A DNA stretch of 64,000 nt from G963668605 sp963668605 (GTDB lineage Bacteria > Acidobacteriota > Terriglobia > Bryobacterales > Bryobacteraceae): positions 1,240,001-1,304,000 of the forward strand of contig OY764903.1 in assembly GCA_963668605.1 (NCBI GenBank), read 5' to 3'. The number at the start of each line of letters is the position of its first letter. Position 1 is the first letter of the stretch. The translations under genes and the position numbers were made by a program. The notes under the pieces were generated by a model. The model had not been told where the DNA came from. It ran no database searches and was given only the letters and a program-made list of their open reading frames with translations. Below are positions 25,643-34,922 of the stretch, piece after piece.

Positions 25643-26962
25643 ATGAGCCTAGTGCGTGCTAACACTTCGAATCCGCCAACGGAGGAAGAGAAGCGCCGAG
25701 CACTCGATATCGTGCTGGGCAGCAGGACTTTTGCCCGCGCCGAGCAGTTGCGCGCACTGCTCCAATACTTATGCAAGGCCGAGGCGGAAGGGCAACACAA
25801 GGGCCTCTCTGAGTACGTGATAGGCAGGGAGGTTTTGGGCCGGCCGGAGGACTTCTCCCCGATTGAAGACTCCTCGGTTCGTACGCGGGTGTACGAGTTG
25901 CGCCACAAACTGGAGAAGCTGTACGTGTTCGAAGTCCCTGAGGAACCCCTCCGGATCGTTCTGCCAAAGGGGACCTACTTTCCTCAATATGAGCGCGTAT
26001 CCCAGGCGGAGGCAACAGCCGTACCCGCGGCTGCCAACGATGCACACAGCGAAACCAAGCGTCTCAGTGCGGAGGGAACTTCGCGAACGCGCTGGATCTG
26101 GTGGGTTCTGGCTTTGAGTACCCTGCTCGGGCTAGGCGGGATCTTTGCCTTGGTGAGCAGTTGGGGCGTCCGGCAACAGGCTGTAGACCCGATTGTGAAG
26201 GAGGCCTGGGGTGCCCTGGCGCAGCCTGATGCAAACGTGTTGATATGCGTCGCTACGCCACTGCACCTGACCGTGGGGCCGGACACGCACCGAGCGTTCG
26301 GTAGTCCGATCTACCCGGCGCCGGACGAGGCCTATCCGATCTGGCGCCAACATCGGCCGCTTGCTCCCGGGGCGAAGCTGGGGATGGTGTTCTCTGACAA
26401 CCTGATCGGCTTCGGAACAATGAACTCAATTCTGGTTGCCGTCAACACACTACGCAGGATGGGGGTCAGCTACCAGATCCTGCCCGAGCGGGTCGCTCCG
26501 ATATCCACGTTCCGGAATCGCAACGTAATGCTTTTTGGTGCGCCCGTGGACAGTGATGCGATCACCCGCTCTCACGAGTCCACTCCCCTGGTTGTGGATT
26601 ATGAGCCGTCGGTGCAGGAGTTCGTGATTCGGGACCGAAAGAGCGGCAAGATGATCGTGCCGCAGAAGAACGAGCAGGGTGAGTTCCGCGCTGTCTACGG
26701 ACTGATCACCGTACTCAATACACGGGATTCCGATCGCGGAAAGCTCGGGATGGTGATGTTCTCCGGAATCACTTCTGCGGGTACCCATGGAGCTGCGGAG
26801 TACTTCGCGTCGGCCCGTGCGCTTCAAGACCTGCGCGCGCGATTCGCCCGGGAAGGCGTAACCCGCTTCCCATCGGCCTATCAGGTTGTGGTGCGCTGCA
26901 CGTTCAGCAACATGCTGCTGCTCTCCTACGAGTGCGTCGAGTACCGCATCCTCGAACAGTAG
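25643..26962 (+). CDS. Single-span membrane protein with conserved acidobacterial N-terminal module, probable regulator
   Basis: 439 residues. The N-terminal 115 residues (PPTEEEKRRALDIVLGSRTF, EYVIGREVLGRPEDFSPIED, SSVRTRVYELRHKLEKLY, LRIVLPKGTYFPQY) form a basic module seen repeatedly in Acidobacteriota. It ends in a winged-helix-like R-YELR-KL stretch. A transmembrane helix (about 146-168) separates it from a periplasmic domain of about 270 residues that keeps patterns such as ANVLICVATPLHL and RNVMLFGAPVDSDA. The layout suggests a one-component membrane regulator, but DNA binding is not proven. A truncated copy occurs at 23773. Confidence 0.65.
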   Translation: MSLVRANTSNPPTEEEKRRALDIVLGSRTFARAEQLRALLQYLCKAEAEGQHKGLSEYVIGREVLGRPEDFSPIEDSSVRTRVYELRHKLEKLYVFEVPEEPLRIVLPKGTYFPQYERVSQAEATAVPAAANDAHSETKRLSAEGTSRTRWIWWVLALSTLLGLGGIFALVSSWGVRQQAVDPIVKEAWGALAQPDANVLICVATPLHLTVGPDTHRAFGSPIYPAPDEAYPIWRQHRPLAPGAKLGMVFSDNLIGFGTMNSILVAVNTLRRMGVSYQILPERVAPISTFRNRNVMLFGAPVDSDAITRSHESTPLVVDYEPSVQEFVIRDRKSGKMIVPQKNEQGEFRAVYGLITVLNTRDSDRGKLGMVMFSGITSAGTHGAAEYFASARALQDLRARFAREGVTRFPSAYQVVVRCTFSNMLLLSYECVEYRILEQ

Positions 26963-27161
26963 CCTGACGGACGGGTGCTTCTGGTTAAGGCCCATGTGTC
27001 TGATTCCAAACGTTGCATGTTGCTGTTACGAGTATTGGCTGACATCTCTGAACTGTCAGCCAACTTGATCGATCTGCTGCCCTGATCTACACTTAGCCAG
27101 GCTTAGCAGCGAGTGCCGTCTGTTGAGGACCGTCCAACTCGCGATCCGGGGTCAGGGAACA

Positions 27162-27571
27162 ATGTCAATATTCAAGCGATCGAATCGCACTCTTCTTCAT
27201 AGTGCAGTGCTGTTCGCTGGCTGGTGCTCAGCCGATGCTCAGACCGGCAGGAAGGCGGTCGAAGGCTGAATCATGACGAAATGGACCCGGCAAGTGTCGC
27301 CGGACAATGCACCGCCCGATCACCCGCGCCCACAAACGGTGCGCAAAGACTGGTCATGTTTCAAGGCGTGACGGAATGTGAGGTGTTTCTCAACGGAACG
27401 CGCATTTATGATAAAAAGGACCCGCGCATAGAGAAGCGCCGCTACACGCAGATTGATGTCAGCCAGCATGCTTCCGTGCTGCGCAAGGGCAAGAACGTGA
27501 TCGCCATCCGCGCCAGTCGCGATAAGGGTCTGCGGAGTGTCGACGCCGGATTGTATACCCTGATCGAGTGA
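27162..27571 (+). pseudogene. Decayed GH2-like hydrolase gene (internal stop and large deletion)
   Basis: An ATG at 27162 opens a signal peptide (SNRTLLHSAVLFAGWCSADA). An in-frame TGA stands at 27267-27269. The same frame continues MTKWTRQVSPDNAPPDHPRP and QTVRKDW, the typical mature N-terminus of GH2-like sugar hydrolases. Directly after it, in another frame, comes VFLNGTRIYDKKD and GKNVIAIRASRDKGLRSVDA, then GLYTLIE and a stop. This is the C-terminal end commonly seen in such enzymes. The whole catalytic part, probably well over 400 residues, is missing. Positions 26963-27161 hold nothing recognisable. Confidence 0.65.
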
Positions 27572-27593
27572 AGTCGAGGAAAGGATTATTGAC

Positions 27594-29156
27594 GTGATCG
27601 AAGAACCGGACAATAGAAAGGCTTTTACCCGCCGCGGGTTTTTGAAGCAAAGTGCGGCCCTCGCCGCCGGTGCGGCCTACGCCGCGCCCGCCAAGAAGCC
27701 GAATCTGGTGGTGGTCGTTGCCGACCAGTTGAGATATCAATCGTGCGGGTACGCGGGAGACGCGCTGGCCCAGACGCCGAACATCGACCGTCTCGCCAAG
27801 CAGTCCTTGAGTTTCCGTTATGCGACCAGTTCGCATCCGGTCTGCTCGCCGTTTCGCGCTACGCTGTTGACCGGCAAGTACTCGTCGAGCACCGGCATGG
27901 TGATCAACGAACTGCGCATGAGTCCGGAGCATCAGTGCTTCGGGCATAGCCTCAACCGGGCCGGCTACCAGACGGCGCTGATCGGCAAGTGGCACATGTG
28001 GGCCAATCAACTCGGCGGGCACGATCGCACGGAGAACGCTTTCGTTCCGCCGGGTCCATACCGCTTTGGTTTCGACGGATTGTGGGCAGGTTATAACTTC
28101 AATCACACTTACTACAACGCGCCCTATTTTCGAGACAAGCCGGAGCGGCTGACTTACAAGAGCTATGAGCCGGATTCGCAGACCGACATGGCCATCGATT
28201 GGATGCGCCAGACGGGCCGAGGCGATAAGCCCTTCGCTACGTTTCTACTCTGGGGACCGCCGCACGCTCCGTGGACGCCGGACAACGTTCCGCCTGAAGA
28301 TCTGGAGGCGTTCCGCAACACGAAGTTTCCGGCTCCGCCCAACTTTTCAGACAAGAGCGACCCGCACTCCGATGCATGGGGCCAGCTTCCGCCAAAGTTT
28401 GTCGAACAACTTCAGGACATGCATCGCATTTACTACGCGCAAACGCGCAGCGTCGACCGAACGCTCGGCCGCCTGATGGCCGCGCTCGATGCTCGGGGAT
28501 TGTCGGAGAACACGATCCTGGTGTTTACCTCCGATCATGGCGAGATGTTCGGTTCGCAGGGACGCCAGGCAAAGAACATTTTCTATGACGAAGCGGTGCG
28601 CATCCCGTTCCTGATCCGCTGGCCGGGCCACATCAAGCCCGGCGTTTCGGATGCCTGTTTCAACTCGCCGGACATCATGCCCACGCTGCTTGGGCTGCTC
28701 GGGGCGCCGGTTCCGGGCACTGTGGAGGGCAGCGATTGTTCCGGGCACATCACCGGGAAATCGACGCGAGCCCCGGAAACCGCCTATCTGCAAGGGATGG
28801 GAACGACGGCCGCGTGGAAAGACGGCACGGAGTGGCGCGGGCTGCGCGATGCCCGCTTCACATACGCCAAGTATCACGTCGACGGCCAGGAGTTGCTATT
28901 CGATAACCGGGCAGATCCGTATCAAACGAAGAACCTGGCGGGTGAGCGGGCGCATGATTCGAAACTCCAGCACTACCGCGAGCAGTTGGCCCGTTGGATG
29001 AAGGAACACAACGATAGTTTTGAAGCCTGCAACTGGTATCAGCGGAATTGGACGGTGGACCGCAACATCGTCAAGACCGCGTCCGGCGTAGGCCAGGATT
29101 TGGACAAGTTGAAGGAATTGCTCAAGCGCACGTATCCTCAGGCCAACCCTGCCTGA
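27594..29156 (+). CDS. Tat-exported type I sulfatase
   Basis: 520 residues from a GTG at 27594, with AGGAAAGG about 8 bases upstream. Twin-arginine signal TRRGFLKQ at residues 12-19. The sulfatase motif is CSPFR (Cys84 to formylglycine). IGKWHMW (about 125-131) and FTSDHGEMFG carry metal and substrate ligands. The C-terminus has FDNRADPYQTKNLAG, the usual family tail. It starts 22 bases after the decayed GH2 gene and lies 33 bases before the second TonB receptor, so sulfatase and receptor are probably one transcript. It presumably desulfates the glycan taken up by that receptor. Confidence 0.93.
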   Translation: MIEEPDNRKAFTRRGFLKQSAALAAGAAYAAPAKKPNLVVVVADQLRYQSCGYAGDALAQTPNIDRLAKQSLSFRYATSSHPVCSPFRATLLTGKYSSSTGMVINELRMSPEHQCFGHSLNRAGYQTALIGKWHMWANQLGGHDRTENAFVPPGPYRFGFDGLWAGYNFNHTYYNAPYFRDKPERLTYKSYEPDSQTDMAIDWMRQTGRGDKPFATFLLWGPPHAPWTPDNVPPEDLEAFRNTKFPAPPNFSDKSDPHSDAWGQLPPKFVEQLQDMHRIYYAQTRSVDRTLGRLMAALDARGLSENTILVFTSDHGEMFGSQGRQAKNIFYDEAVRIPFLIRWPGHIKPGVSDACFNSPDIMPTLLGLLGAPVPGTVEGSDCSGHITGKSTRAPETAYLQGMGTTAAWKDGTEWRGLRDARFTYAKYHVDGQELLFDNRADPYQTKNLAGERAHDSKLQHYREQLARWMKEHNDSFEACNWYQRNWTVDRNIVKTASGVGQDLDKLKELLKRTYPQANPA

Positions 29157-29189
29157 TTCCTGCGTGAGAGCACGGATGAGAGGACGACC

Positions 29190-32100
29190 ATGAAGAACCT
29201 TTGCACGATGGTGATTCTCGCCGCGCTGTGCGCCGGCGGGTTGTTAGCTCAAATCGAAACCGGGACGGTCGTAGGCACAGTTCGCGACCGTTCCGGCCTC
29301 GTCATACCCAAGGCTGAAGTCAGCGTGCTGAGCGTCGATACCGGCATCGAAGCGAAACTCAGCACCAACGAAGCGGGCCGCTACCAGACGCCTCCATTGA
29401 AGCCCGGAGATTACCGGATCACGGCCAACTCGGCTGGCTTCAAGACTTCCGTGCTCAGCGTTCGAGTCGAAGTGAACCAGAGGATAGGGGTGGACTTCGA
29501 ACTCGAGGTGGGCGATGCGTCGGAGAAAATCACGGTGGAGGCTTCGGCGCAGCAGTTGGAGACCGAAACCTCGACGCTCGGCAACATCCGGCCGCAGCGC
29601 GCCGTGCAGGAACTGCCGCTCAACGCGCGCAACTTCGCGACGTTGATTTTCCTCTCGCCCGGCACCGTGCCGTCCTTCGACCGCGATTCAAGCGGCCTGT
29701 CCGGCACGACGCGGCGCGGCGTTTCCAACGCCTCGGTGAACGGCATCCGGCCCACGAACGACTGGAACAGCATCCTGATCGAAGGTCTGGACAATACCGA
29801 GAACCACAACGCCTTCGGCGCGGTCGTGTTTCCGCCGATCGACGCGATCCAGGAGTTCAAGATACAGACGAGTGCGGCCGACGCGCAATTTGGACATGCG
29901 GCCGGAGGGTTCACGAACGTAGTGATCAAGTCGGGCGGCCGCGCCCTGCACGGCAACCTCTACAACTTCCACCGCAATTCGGAATTCGACGCGAATAACT
30001 ATTTTGCGCGTCCGGGCGACAATACGCACTTCGTCATGAACCAGTTCGGAGGCACGCTGGGCGGCCCGGTGGTGCTCCCCGGCGGTTACAACAAGTCGCG
30101 GGACAAGACGTTCTTCTTCGTCTCGACGCAACTGGACCGGCGGCGCCAGTCGCTGGCTTTTGTGAGCACCGTGCCCACGTCCGCGATGCGGGCGGGCGAC
30201 TTCTCGAGCTTCGCGAGCGTGATCTACGATCCGCTGACGATCAGCGGGAACACGCGCTTGCCATTCGGCGGCAATCGGATCCCAGCCGACCGCTTCAGCA
30301 AGGCGGGCAAGGGATTGGTCGACTTGTACCCGGACCCGAACGGGACCGGCGCGGTGAACAACTACACTAGCGCCCCGGGCCGGCTGTACAATTCCTATCA
30401 AACCGACTTCAAGCTCGACCACTACTTCAACACGAGCCATTCGCTGACTTTCCGCGGCAGCATCGGAAGCACAGACATCATTTCCGGCGCGCCGCTGCCG
30501 GGCGCCGGCTCGGGCGATGTCGGCCCCAGCCTGTTTCCTGTGCGCCAGTTCGCGATCATCGACCGTATCACGATTTCGCCCACGATGCTGAACGAGTTCC
30601 GCGTGGGCGTCACCCGGCTCAACATGCAACTGCGGCAAATCAATGAAGGCCAGGACGTCGCGGCGGCGCTCGGCATTCCGGGCATCAATACCGGCGACCT
30701 CATCACCTCCGGGCTGCCGCGAGTGCAGATCAGCGGCTACCGGGCGCTGGGCGATGATCCATTCAATCCCGGAATTCTGGTCTCGAATAACTTCCAGTAT
30801 GAAGACGTTATCTACTGGACCAGGGGCAACCACTCGCTGCGCTTCGGCGGACGGCTGGACCGCCGGCAATACAACGCGTTCCAGAGTTCGGCGATCCGCG
30901 GGATTTTCAATTTCACCGGTATCTACACCAACAATCCGGCCCGTCCGGCCGGCACGGGGGACGGCATCGCCGACACGCTACTAGGTGTGGCCGGCAGCGG
31001 CAACATCAACATCCTTGAAGGCACGCGCGGTTTTCGGCGCTGGGAGGTGGGTCTCTTCGTGCAGGACGACTGGAAGGTCTCCAAGCGCCTGACGTTCAAC
31101 CTCGGCTTGCGCTATGAACTCTACCCCCAGTATCCCTGGGTCGAGGTCGGTGACCGCGGCGCCCAATTCCTGCCCGGCACCGGCACACTCGTTCAGGTGG
31201 GCACGGGCGGCATCCCGCGCAACGGCGCCAATGGCGATTTGAACAACTTCGCGCCGCGCATTGGAATGGCTTTCCGCGTCGACGACAAGACTGTGATCCG
31301 TTCCGCGTATGGCGTCTTCTATGCCGCGCCGCAGTTCGAAATCAATCGCAACCTATCGCTGAACCCGCCCTTCGCCGGAGGTAATTCGTTCTCGAACAAT
31401 CAGCTCGATTTTGTCGGAGCCCGCAAACTGGAGCAGGGCTTCAGCCGCGCTTTCACTGCAGACGGTGCGAGTCTCAAAGCACTGGATATGGATCTAAGAA
31501 TGCCCTACATCCAGCAGTGGAACGTGAACCTGCAGCGCAATTTGCCGGGAAATATGCTGCTGACCTTAGCCTACGTCGGCACCAAGGGCACAAAACTGCG
31601 CGACGAGATCGACATCAATCAGCCACGCCCCGGTCCAGGCGCTGTGGCGCCGCGGCGGCCTTACCCGGTTTTCAACGCGATCGCCTATACGGCGTTTCGT
31701 GCCAATTCTAACTACAACGGTCTGCAAGTGACCTTTGAAAAACGCTACGCCAAGGGTCTCAGCTTTCTGACCTCGTACACGTGGGGCCACAACATCGACG
31801 ATGCCGGCATTTTCGGAGGCGATCACCAGGACTCGCTCAATCTGCGCGCCGATCGCGGCAATTCGCCCTACGACACGCGCCAGACTTTCGTCTCCAGCTT
31901 CAACTACGTATTGCCCTTCAATCACTCCGCTGGCGGTGTGACGTCCGCGCTCGTTCGCGGGTGGCAGATCAACGGTATCCTGCGGCTCAGCACCGGTCCG
32001 TTTCTGACGCCCACCGTGGGGCCGAACAACCTGAACGGCGCAGGCACGCAGCGCGCCGACGTGGTCGCCGGCTGCGATTGGAAGGTCGACAATCCGTCGC

Positions 32101-32423
32101 CGGACCGCTGGTTCAACCCAGGCTGCTTCACGATTCCGGCGCAGTATACTTTCGGCAATGCCGGACGCGACATTGTCGAAGGACCGGGCACGCGCAACTT
32201 CGACGTCTCGCTGTTCCGCAACATCAATCTGTCCAAGAGCGAAACGCCCCGCCAGTTGCAGCTTCGCGGCGAGTTCTTCAACGTGACGAACACTCCGCAG
32301 TTCAATATGCCCAACGGAACGATCGGAACGGCCAACGCCGGCACTATTAACTCCGCCGGATCGCCAGCCTCGTTCCAGCGTGTGCAACGGCAGATTCAAT
32401 TAGGAGCCAAATTCGTATTCTGA
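29190..32423 (+). CDS. TonB-dependent receptor with carboxypeptidase-regulatory-like domain (Oar-like)
   Basis: 1077 residues. Signal peptide (MVILAALCAGGLLA), then a carboxypeptidase-regulatory-like sandwich at about 22-105 (TGTVVGTVRDRSGLVIPKAE, YRITANSAGFKTS). The plug is at about 125-240 (IQEFKIQTSAADAQFGHAAG) and the barrel ends in the outer-membrane signal IQLGAKFVF. It probably imports oligosaccharides released by the neighbouring sulfatase and hydrolases. It follows the sulfatase by 33 bases. A 98-base piece of its 5' part is duplicated at 18079-18176. Overall build equals the receptor at 6682, but the plug and barrel sequences are clearly divergent. Confidence 0.93.
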   Translation: MKNLCTMVILAALCAGGLLAQIETGTVVGTVRDRSGLVIPKAEVSVLSVDTGIEAKLSTNEAGRYQTPPLKPGDYRITANSAGFKTSVLSVRVEVNQRIGVDFELEVGDASEKITVEASAQQLETETSTLGNIRPQRAVQELPLNARNFATLIFLSPGTVPSFDRDSSGLSGTTRRGVSNASVNGIRPTNDWNSILIEGLDNTENHNAFGAVVFPPIDAIQEFKIQTSAADAQFGHAAGGFTNVVIKSGGRALHGNLYNFHRNSEFDANNYFARPGDNTHFVMNQFGGTLGGPVVLPGGYNKSRDKTFFFVSTQLDRRRQSLAFVSTVPTSAMRAGDFSSFASVIYDPLTISGNTRLPFGGNRIPADRFSKAGKGLVDLYPDPNGTGAVNNYTSAPGRLYNSYQTDFKLDHYFNTSHSLTFRGSIGSTDIISGAPLPGAGSGDVGPSLFPVRQFAIIDRITISPTMLNEFRVGVTRLNMQLRQINEGQDVAAALGIPGINTGDLITSGLPRVQISGYRALGDDPFNPGILVSNNFQYEDVIYWTRGNHSLRFGGRLDRRQYNAFQSSAIRGIFNFTGIYTNNPARPAGTGDGIADTLLGVAGSGNINILEGTRGFRRWEVGLFVQDDWKVSKRLTFNLGLRYELYPQYPWVEVGDRGAQFLPGTGTLVQVGTGGIPRNGANGDLNNFAPRIGMAFRVDDKTVIRSAYGVFYAAPQFEINRNLSLNPPFAGGNSFSNNQLDFVGARKLEQGFSRAFTADGASLKALDMDLRMPYIQQWNVNLQRNLPGNMLLTLAYVGTKGTKLRDEIDINQPRPGPGAVAPRRPYPVFNAIAYTAFRANSNYNGLQVTFEKRYAKGLSFLTSYTWGHNIDDAGIFGGDHQDSLNLRADRGNSPYDTRQTFVSSFNYVLPFNHSAGGVTSALVRGWQINGILRLSTGPFLTPTVGPNNLNGAGTQRADVVAGCDWKVDNPSPDRWFNPGCFTIPAQYTFGNAGRDIVEGPGTRNFDVSLFRNINLSKSETPRQLQLRGEFFNVTNTPQFNMPNGTIGTANAGTINSAGSPASFQRVQRQIQLGAKFVF

Positions 32424-32448
32424 TCGCACACCTTACAGGATCGATATC

Positions 32449-32571
32449 GTGAAAATTGCCAACAAGGCCGGGGTGGCCTTATGTCTTAGCGCTGTTCTGT
32501 TCGCTCAGGATTTCCGGGCCAGACTGACCGTCTCCGACTCGATTGTTGGTCCCCGGCCGAACTCGGGCTGA
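32449..32571 (+). pseudogene. Short exported-protein stub after the TonB receptor
   Basis: A GTG at 32449 (AGGA 8 bases before) opens a 40-codon frame. It starts with a good signal peptide (KAGVALCLSAVLFAQDFRAR) and stops at 32569-32571. The first mature residues, QDFRARLTVSD, recall the start of other carboxypeptidase-regulatory-like proteins. It may be the dead 5' end of a further secreted gene in the operon. It is too short to be sure. Confidence 0.35.
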
Positions 32572-33026
32572 ATTCGTCAGCCTAGTACGAGCGGTTTACG
32601 GAGCGGTTCGCGGTGAATGTCGAGCTCGTCCGTGAGTTTTTCCCCGGTTCCCCTTCCCCACATGTCCAGCAATCCTTTTGCTAACTTCATCGACAATGGC
32701 CTTTGAGCTATAACAAGGATCCTGGCTCTCGGAAAATGAGGGCTTCTTGAAGGCCTGGAGCTGTTCCTTTGGGACGATCCAGCTCGTTCCTGAGCTGTGC
32801 GGCCACTGACTTCGGGTGGTCAAGTGACGTTGGGCGGTCGGGCCAATCGTACGATGATTCCAACCGGAAGGACCTATTTCGCCTCCGCAGCCAGACCGGC
32901 GGTCAGCGGCGGGCGTTACAGACCACCCCACTGCAATTGGCCCTTCTCGTGCTCTTGAGTCATCGTTCACTTCGTCTTCAGGGTAAGACGCGATCGATGA
33001 AGTGCAGCGAAGGAGGCTCGAACACC
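32572..33026. other. Intergenic region without recognisable gene
   Basis: About 455 bases. A minus-strand frame (32596-32970) contains KKPSFSESQDPCYSSKAIVD but no familiar family, start site or signal. The ribosome-binding site of the PKD protein (AAGGAGG at 33010-33016) overlaps the right end. I identify no promoter or RNA. Confidence 0.35.
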
Positions 33027-33809
33027 ATGAACAAATCCAGATTCGTTTGCGTGCTTGCAGCGGTTACTATGTGTACCGCTGGATGGGCGAAAGATATTCC
33101 ATTCAAAGCTGTGTTTACCGGCATTGGGGGCGCCACGCCTGGCGTGCCATGCATCGGGATGCAGATCAGCATCGATACGCGGGGAATCGTCACCGACCTC
33201 GGCCTGGTGCGGACAATCCAGACTCACTGCGTGGATCCGAACGGCGCTGACCCTCTCGCATTCACTAATGGAGTTGTTGCCGCCACTAACACTGCCGGCG
33301 ATGGGTACAAAGGAACCTACAGTGGTAGGTTGGTGCCGACAGTTACTTCCGCTACGGACAACGTCTACACGATTGACGGCCAGTTCACGATCACAGACGG
33401 AACGGGTCGCTACGTAGGCGTGACAGGTGGCGGAAAATCTTCAGGCTTACAGAATTCTGTCACCGGCTACTTTGGACTGGTTTTAAGCGGGACGATCAGC
33501 GTGCCTGACACGGTGACGCCGCCTAAGCCCACGAGCAACACGCCGATAGCCAATGCCGGTGCCGATATTACCACTGGGTTCAAGGAGTTCACCTTGGACG
33601 GATCGAAATCATCCGATCCGCTGGGCGGAACCCTAACATATTCGTGGAGGAACGTGGGAAAAACCGCAACTATCATCGATAGCAACGTGGCGACGCCCAG
33701 AATTCAAGTGCTGTTAGGTTATGGTTTGTATACATTTGAGCTGACGGTTACGAACAGCAAAGGCCTGAGCAGCACAGACACGGTAGACGTGATGTACATA
33801 GGGCACTAA
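33027..33809 (+). CDS. Secreted protein with C-terminal PKD-like domain
   Basis: 260 residues from the ATG at 33027, fixed by AAGGAGG 10 bases upstream. Signal peptide MNKSRFVCVLAAVTMCTAGW. The N-terminal half is a beta-rich domain with two Cys (PCIGMQISIDTRG, IQTHCVDPNG) of unknown family. A PKD/K319-type Ig domain covers about 178-258 (ANAGADITTGFKEFTLDGSK, SSDPLGGTLTYSW, TFELTVTNSKGLSSTDTVDV). PKD domains mediate surface adhesion or spacing in extracellular proteins. The gene is followed at once by a strong hairpin. Confidence 0.78.
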   Translation: MNKSRFVCVLAAVTMCTAGWAKDIPFKAVFTGIGGATPGVPCIGMQISIDTRGIVTDLGLVRTIQTHCVDPNGADPLAFTNGVVAATNTAGDGYKGTYSGRLVPTVTSATDNVYTIDGQFTITDGTGRYVGVTGGGKSSGLQNSVTGYFGLVLSGTISVPDTVTPPKPTSNTPIANAGADITTGFKEFTLDGSKSSDPLGGTLTYSWRNVGKTATIIDSNVATPRIQVLLGYGLYTFELTVTNSKGLSSTDTVDVMYIGH

Positions 33810-33818
33810 AGCGAAAAT

Positions 33819-33846
33819 CGGCGGCCTGCTCTCGGGTAGGCCGCCG
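33819..33846 (+). terminator. Strong GC-rich hairpin after the PKD-domain gene
   Basis: CGGCGGCCT (33819-33827) pairs perfectly with AGGCCGCCG (33838-33846) over a 10-base loop, 10 bases after the stop codon. No U tract follows, but position and stability support transcription termination. Confidence 0.6.
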
Positions 33847-33889
33847 TCGTATCGCTTCGAGACAATTGCGGACCTGCAACTATCGATGT

Positions 33890-34237
33890 GACGCAATCGT
33901 GGTGCGGAACAGCGACAATTCACTTGCAACGCGGGATCGCCCGGTGCGGCACAACGAACTCGCTTATCTTTATGTCACGGGTTTGGGAGCAGTGGAGAAT
34001 ACTCCAGCGACCGGATAGGCGGCGCCCACTGCTCCGCTTTCACGCGCGCTGCTCCCGACCGGGATCACGCTCGGGGGAGTGCGGTGTGAGGTCCTGTATA
34101 CGGGTCTCGCACCGGGATTCGTTGGTGTGTTTCAGCTCAATATCCAGGTGTCCGCACAAGCCGCGACGGGTGCGCAGGACATCGTTGTCGTCTCGGGCGG
34201 CGTGAGCAGTCGTGCGGCCGCGGTTTATGTGGAGTAG
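33890..34237 (+). pseudogene. C-terminal domain remnant of a TIGR03437-type acidobacterial protein
   Basis: The plus frame reads AIVVRNSDNSLATRDRPVRH, ELAYLYVTGLGAVENTPATG, then an in-frame TAG at 34016-34018. It continues AAPTAPLS, TGITLGGVRCEVLYTGLAPG, FVGVFQLNIQVS and IVVVSGGVSSRAAAVYVE with a stop at 34235. This order (TGLG, GG, GLAPGFVG-(F/Y)Q-N-QVP, VSS) is the signature of the C-terminal domain found on many secreted Acidobacteriota proteins. The rest of the protein is absent and the internal stop confirms decay. Confidence 0.65.
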
Positions 34238-34290
34238 CGCTGTGCCAAGGTCGTGGCCGCCAGTTTGCAGATACCCGCGTGCGTTCCCGC

Positions 34291-34911
34291 CTACTTGACC
34301 ACACTTACCGAGAACCCTTGCCAACCCGGTGCGACGATTTCGGTCTTCACGCCTGGATCGGATTGAATGCGAGCCAGGAAACCCGCCATCAATTGCGGAT
34401 GAGACTTGACGTTGTGGGCCACGATAATGCCCCCGCGCCGCACTTTCGGCAACACGATCTCAAAATACTTCAGGTTGTCCGTTTGCCGGGCATCGAGAAA
34501 GACGAGGTCGAGCGGGCCTGGAACTTTCGGTACTTCCTCGAGAGCATCGCCGAGCCGCGCGTCGATAATCTCCGACAGCCCGACGGCACGGAAGTTTTCC
34601 CGGGCTGAATCGTACCGTCCCTGGTTGTACTCGATCGTGATCAATTTCCCGCCGGTGCCACGCAGTCCCATGGCCATCCAGATGCCTGAGTAGCCCGTCG
34701 AAGTTCCTACCTCCAGGACGCGTTTGGCTCCCAGCTTGACCACCAGATCGCGCAGAAATGCGCCCTCGAATGCATCCAGGTTGTTGTACCCCTTGCCCGG
34801 GCTGAGCATCGTCTGAAGGCGGGCTTCAATCTCCCTGTCAGTCTGCTGCTGCGCGCTGGCGGCGCATGCGAAAATCGCGAGGAGCAAGAGTAGAAGTGAG
34901 TGGTGCCTCAT
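34291..34911 (-). CDS. Exported class I SAM-dependent O-methyltransferase
   Basis: 206 residues from the ATG at 34911; the longer open frame reading into the upstream gene is a shadow. Signal peptide MRHHSLLLLLLAIFACAASA. The Rossmann methyltransferase core shows VLEVGTSTGYSGIWMAMG (motif I), LITIEYNQGRYDSARENF (motif II) and LDLVFLDAR (motif IV), as in catechol-O-methyltransferase-like family 3. A signal peptide on a SAM-dependent enzyme is odd because the cofactor is cytoplasmic. It is the last gene of the MoxR/Bat operon, 11 bases after the PHP-like gene. Substrate unknown. Confidence 0.82.
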   Translation of the reverse strand: MRHHSLLLLLLAIFACAASAQQQTDREIEARLQTMLSPGKGYNNLDAFEGAFLRDLVVKLGAKRVLEVGTSTGYSGIWMAMGLRGTGGKLITIEYNQGRYDSARENFRAVGLSEIIDARLGDALEEVPKVPGPLDLVFLDARQTDNLKYFEIVLPKVRRGGIIVAHNVKSHPQLMAGFLARIQSDPGVKTEIVAPGWQGFSVSVVK

Positions 34912-34922
34912 GTTTCCCGTTC

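Noticed and set aside
29688..30869. Minus-strand 393-codon frame inside the second TonB receptor
   Set aside because: Antisense shadow with the Arg/Val-rich composition typical of such frames.
32769..33026. 86-codon extension of the PKD-domain protein
   Set aside because: AAGGAGG and a signal peptide fix the start at 33027; the extension is basic and without motifs.
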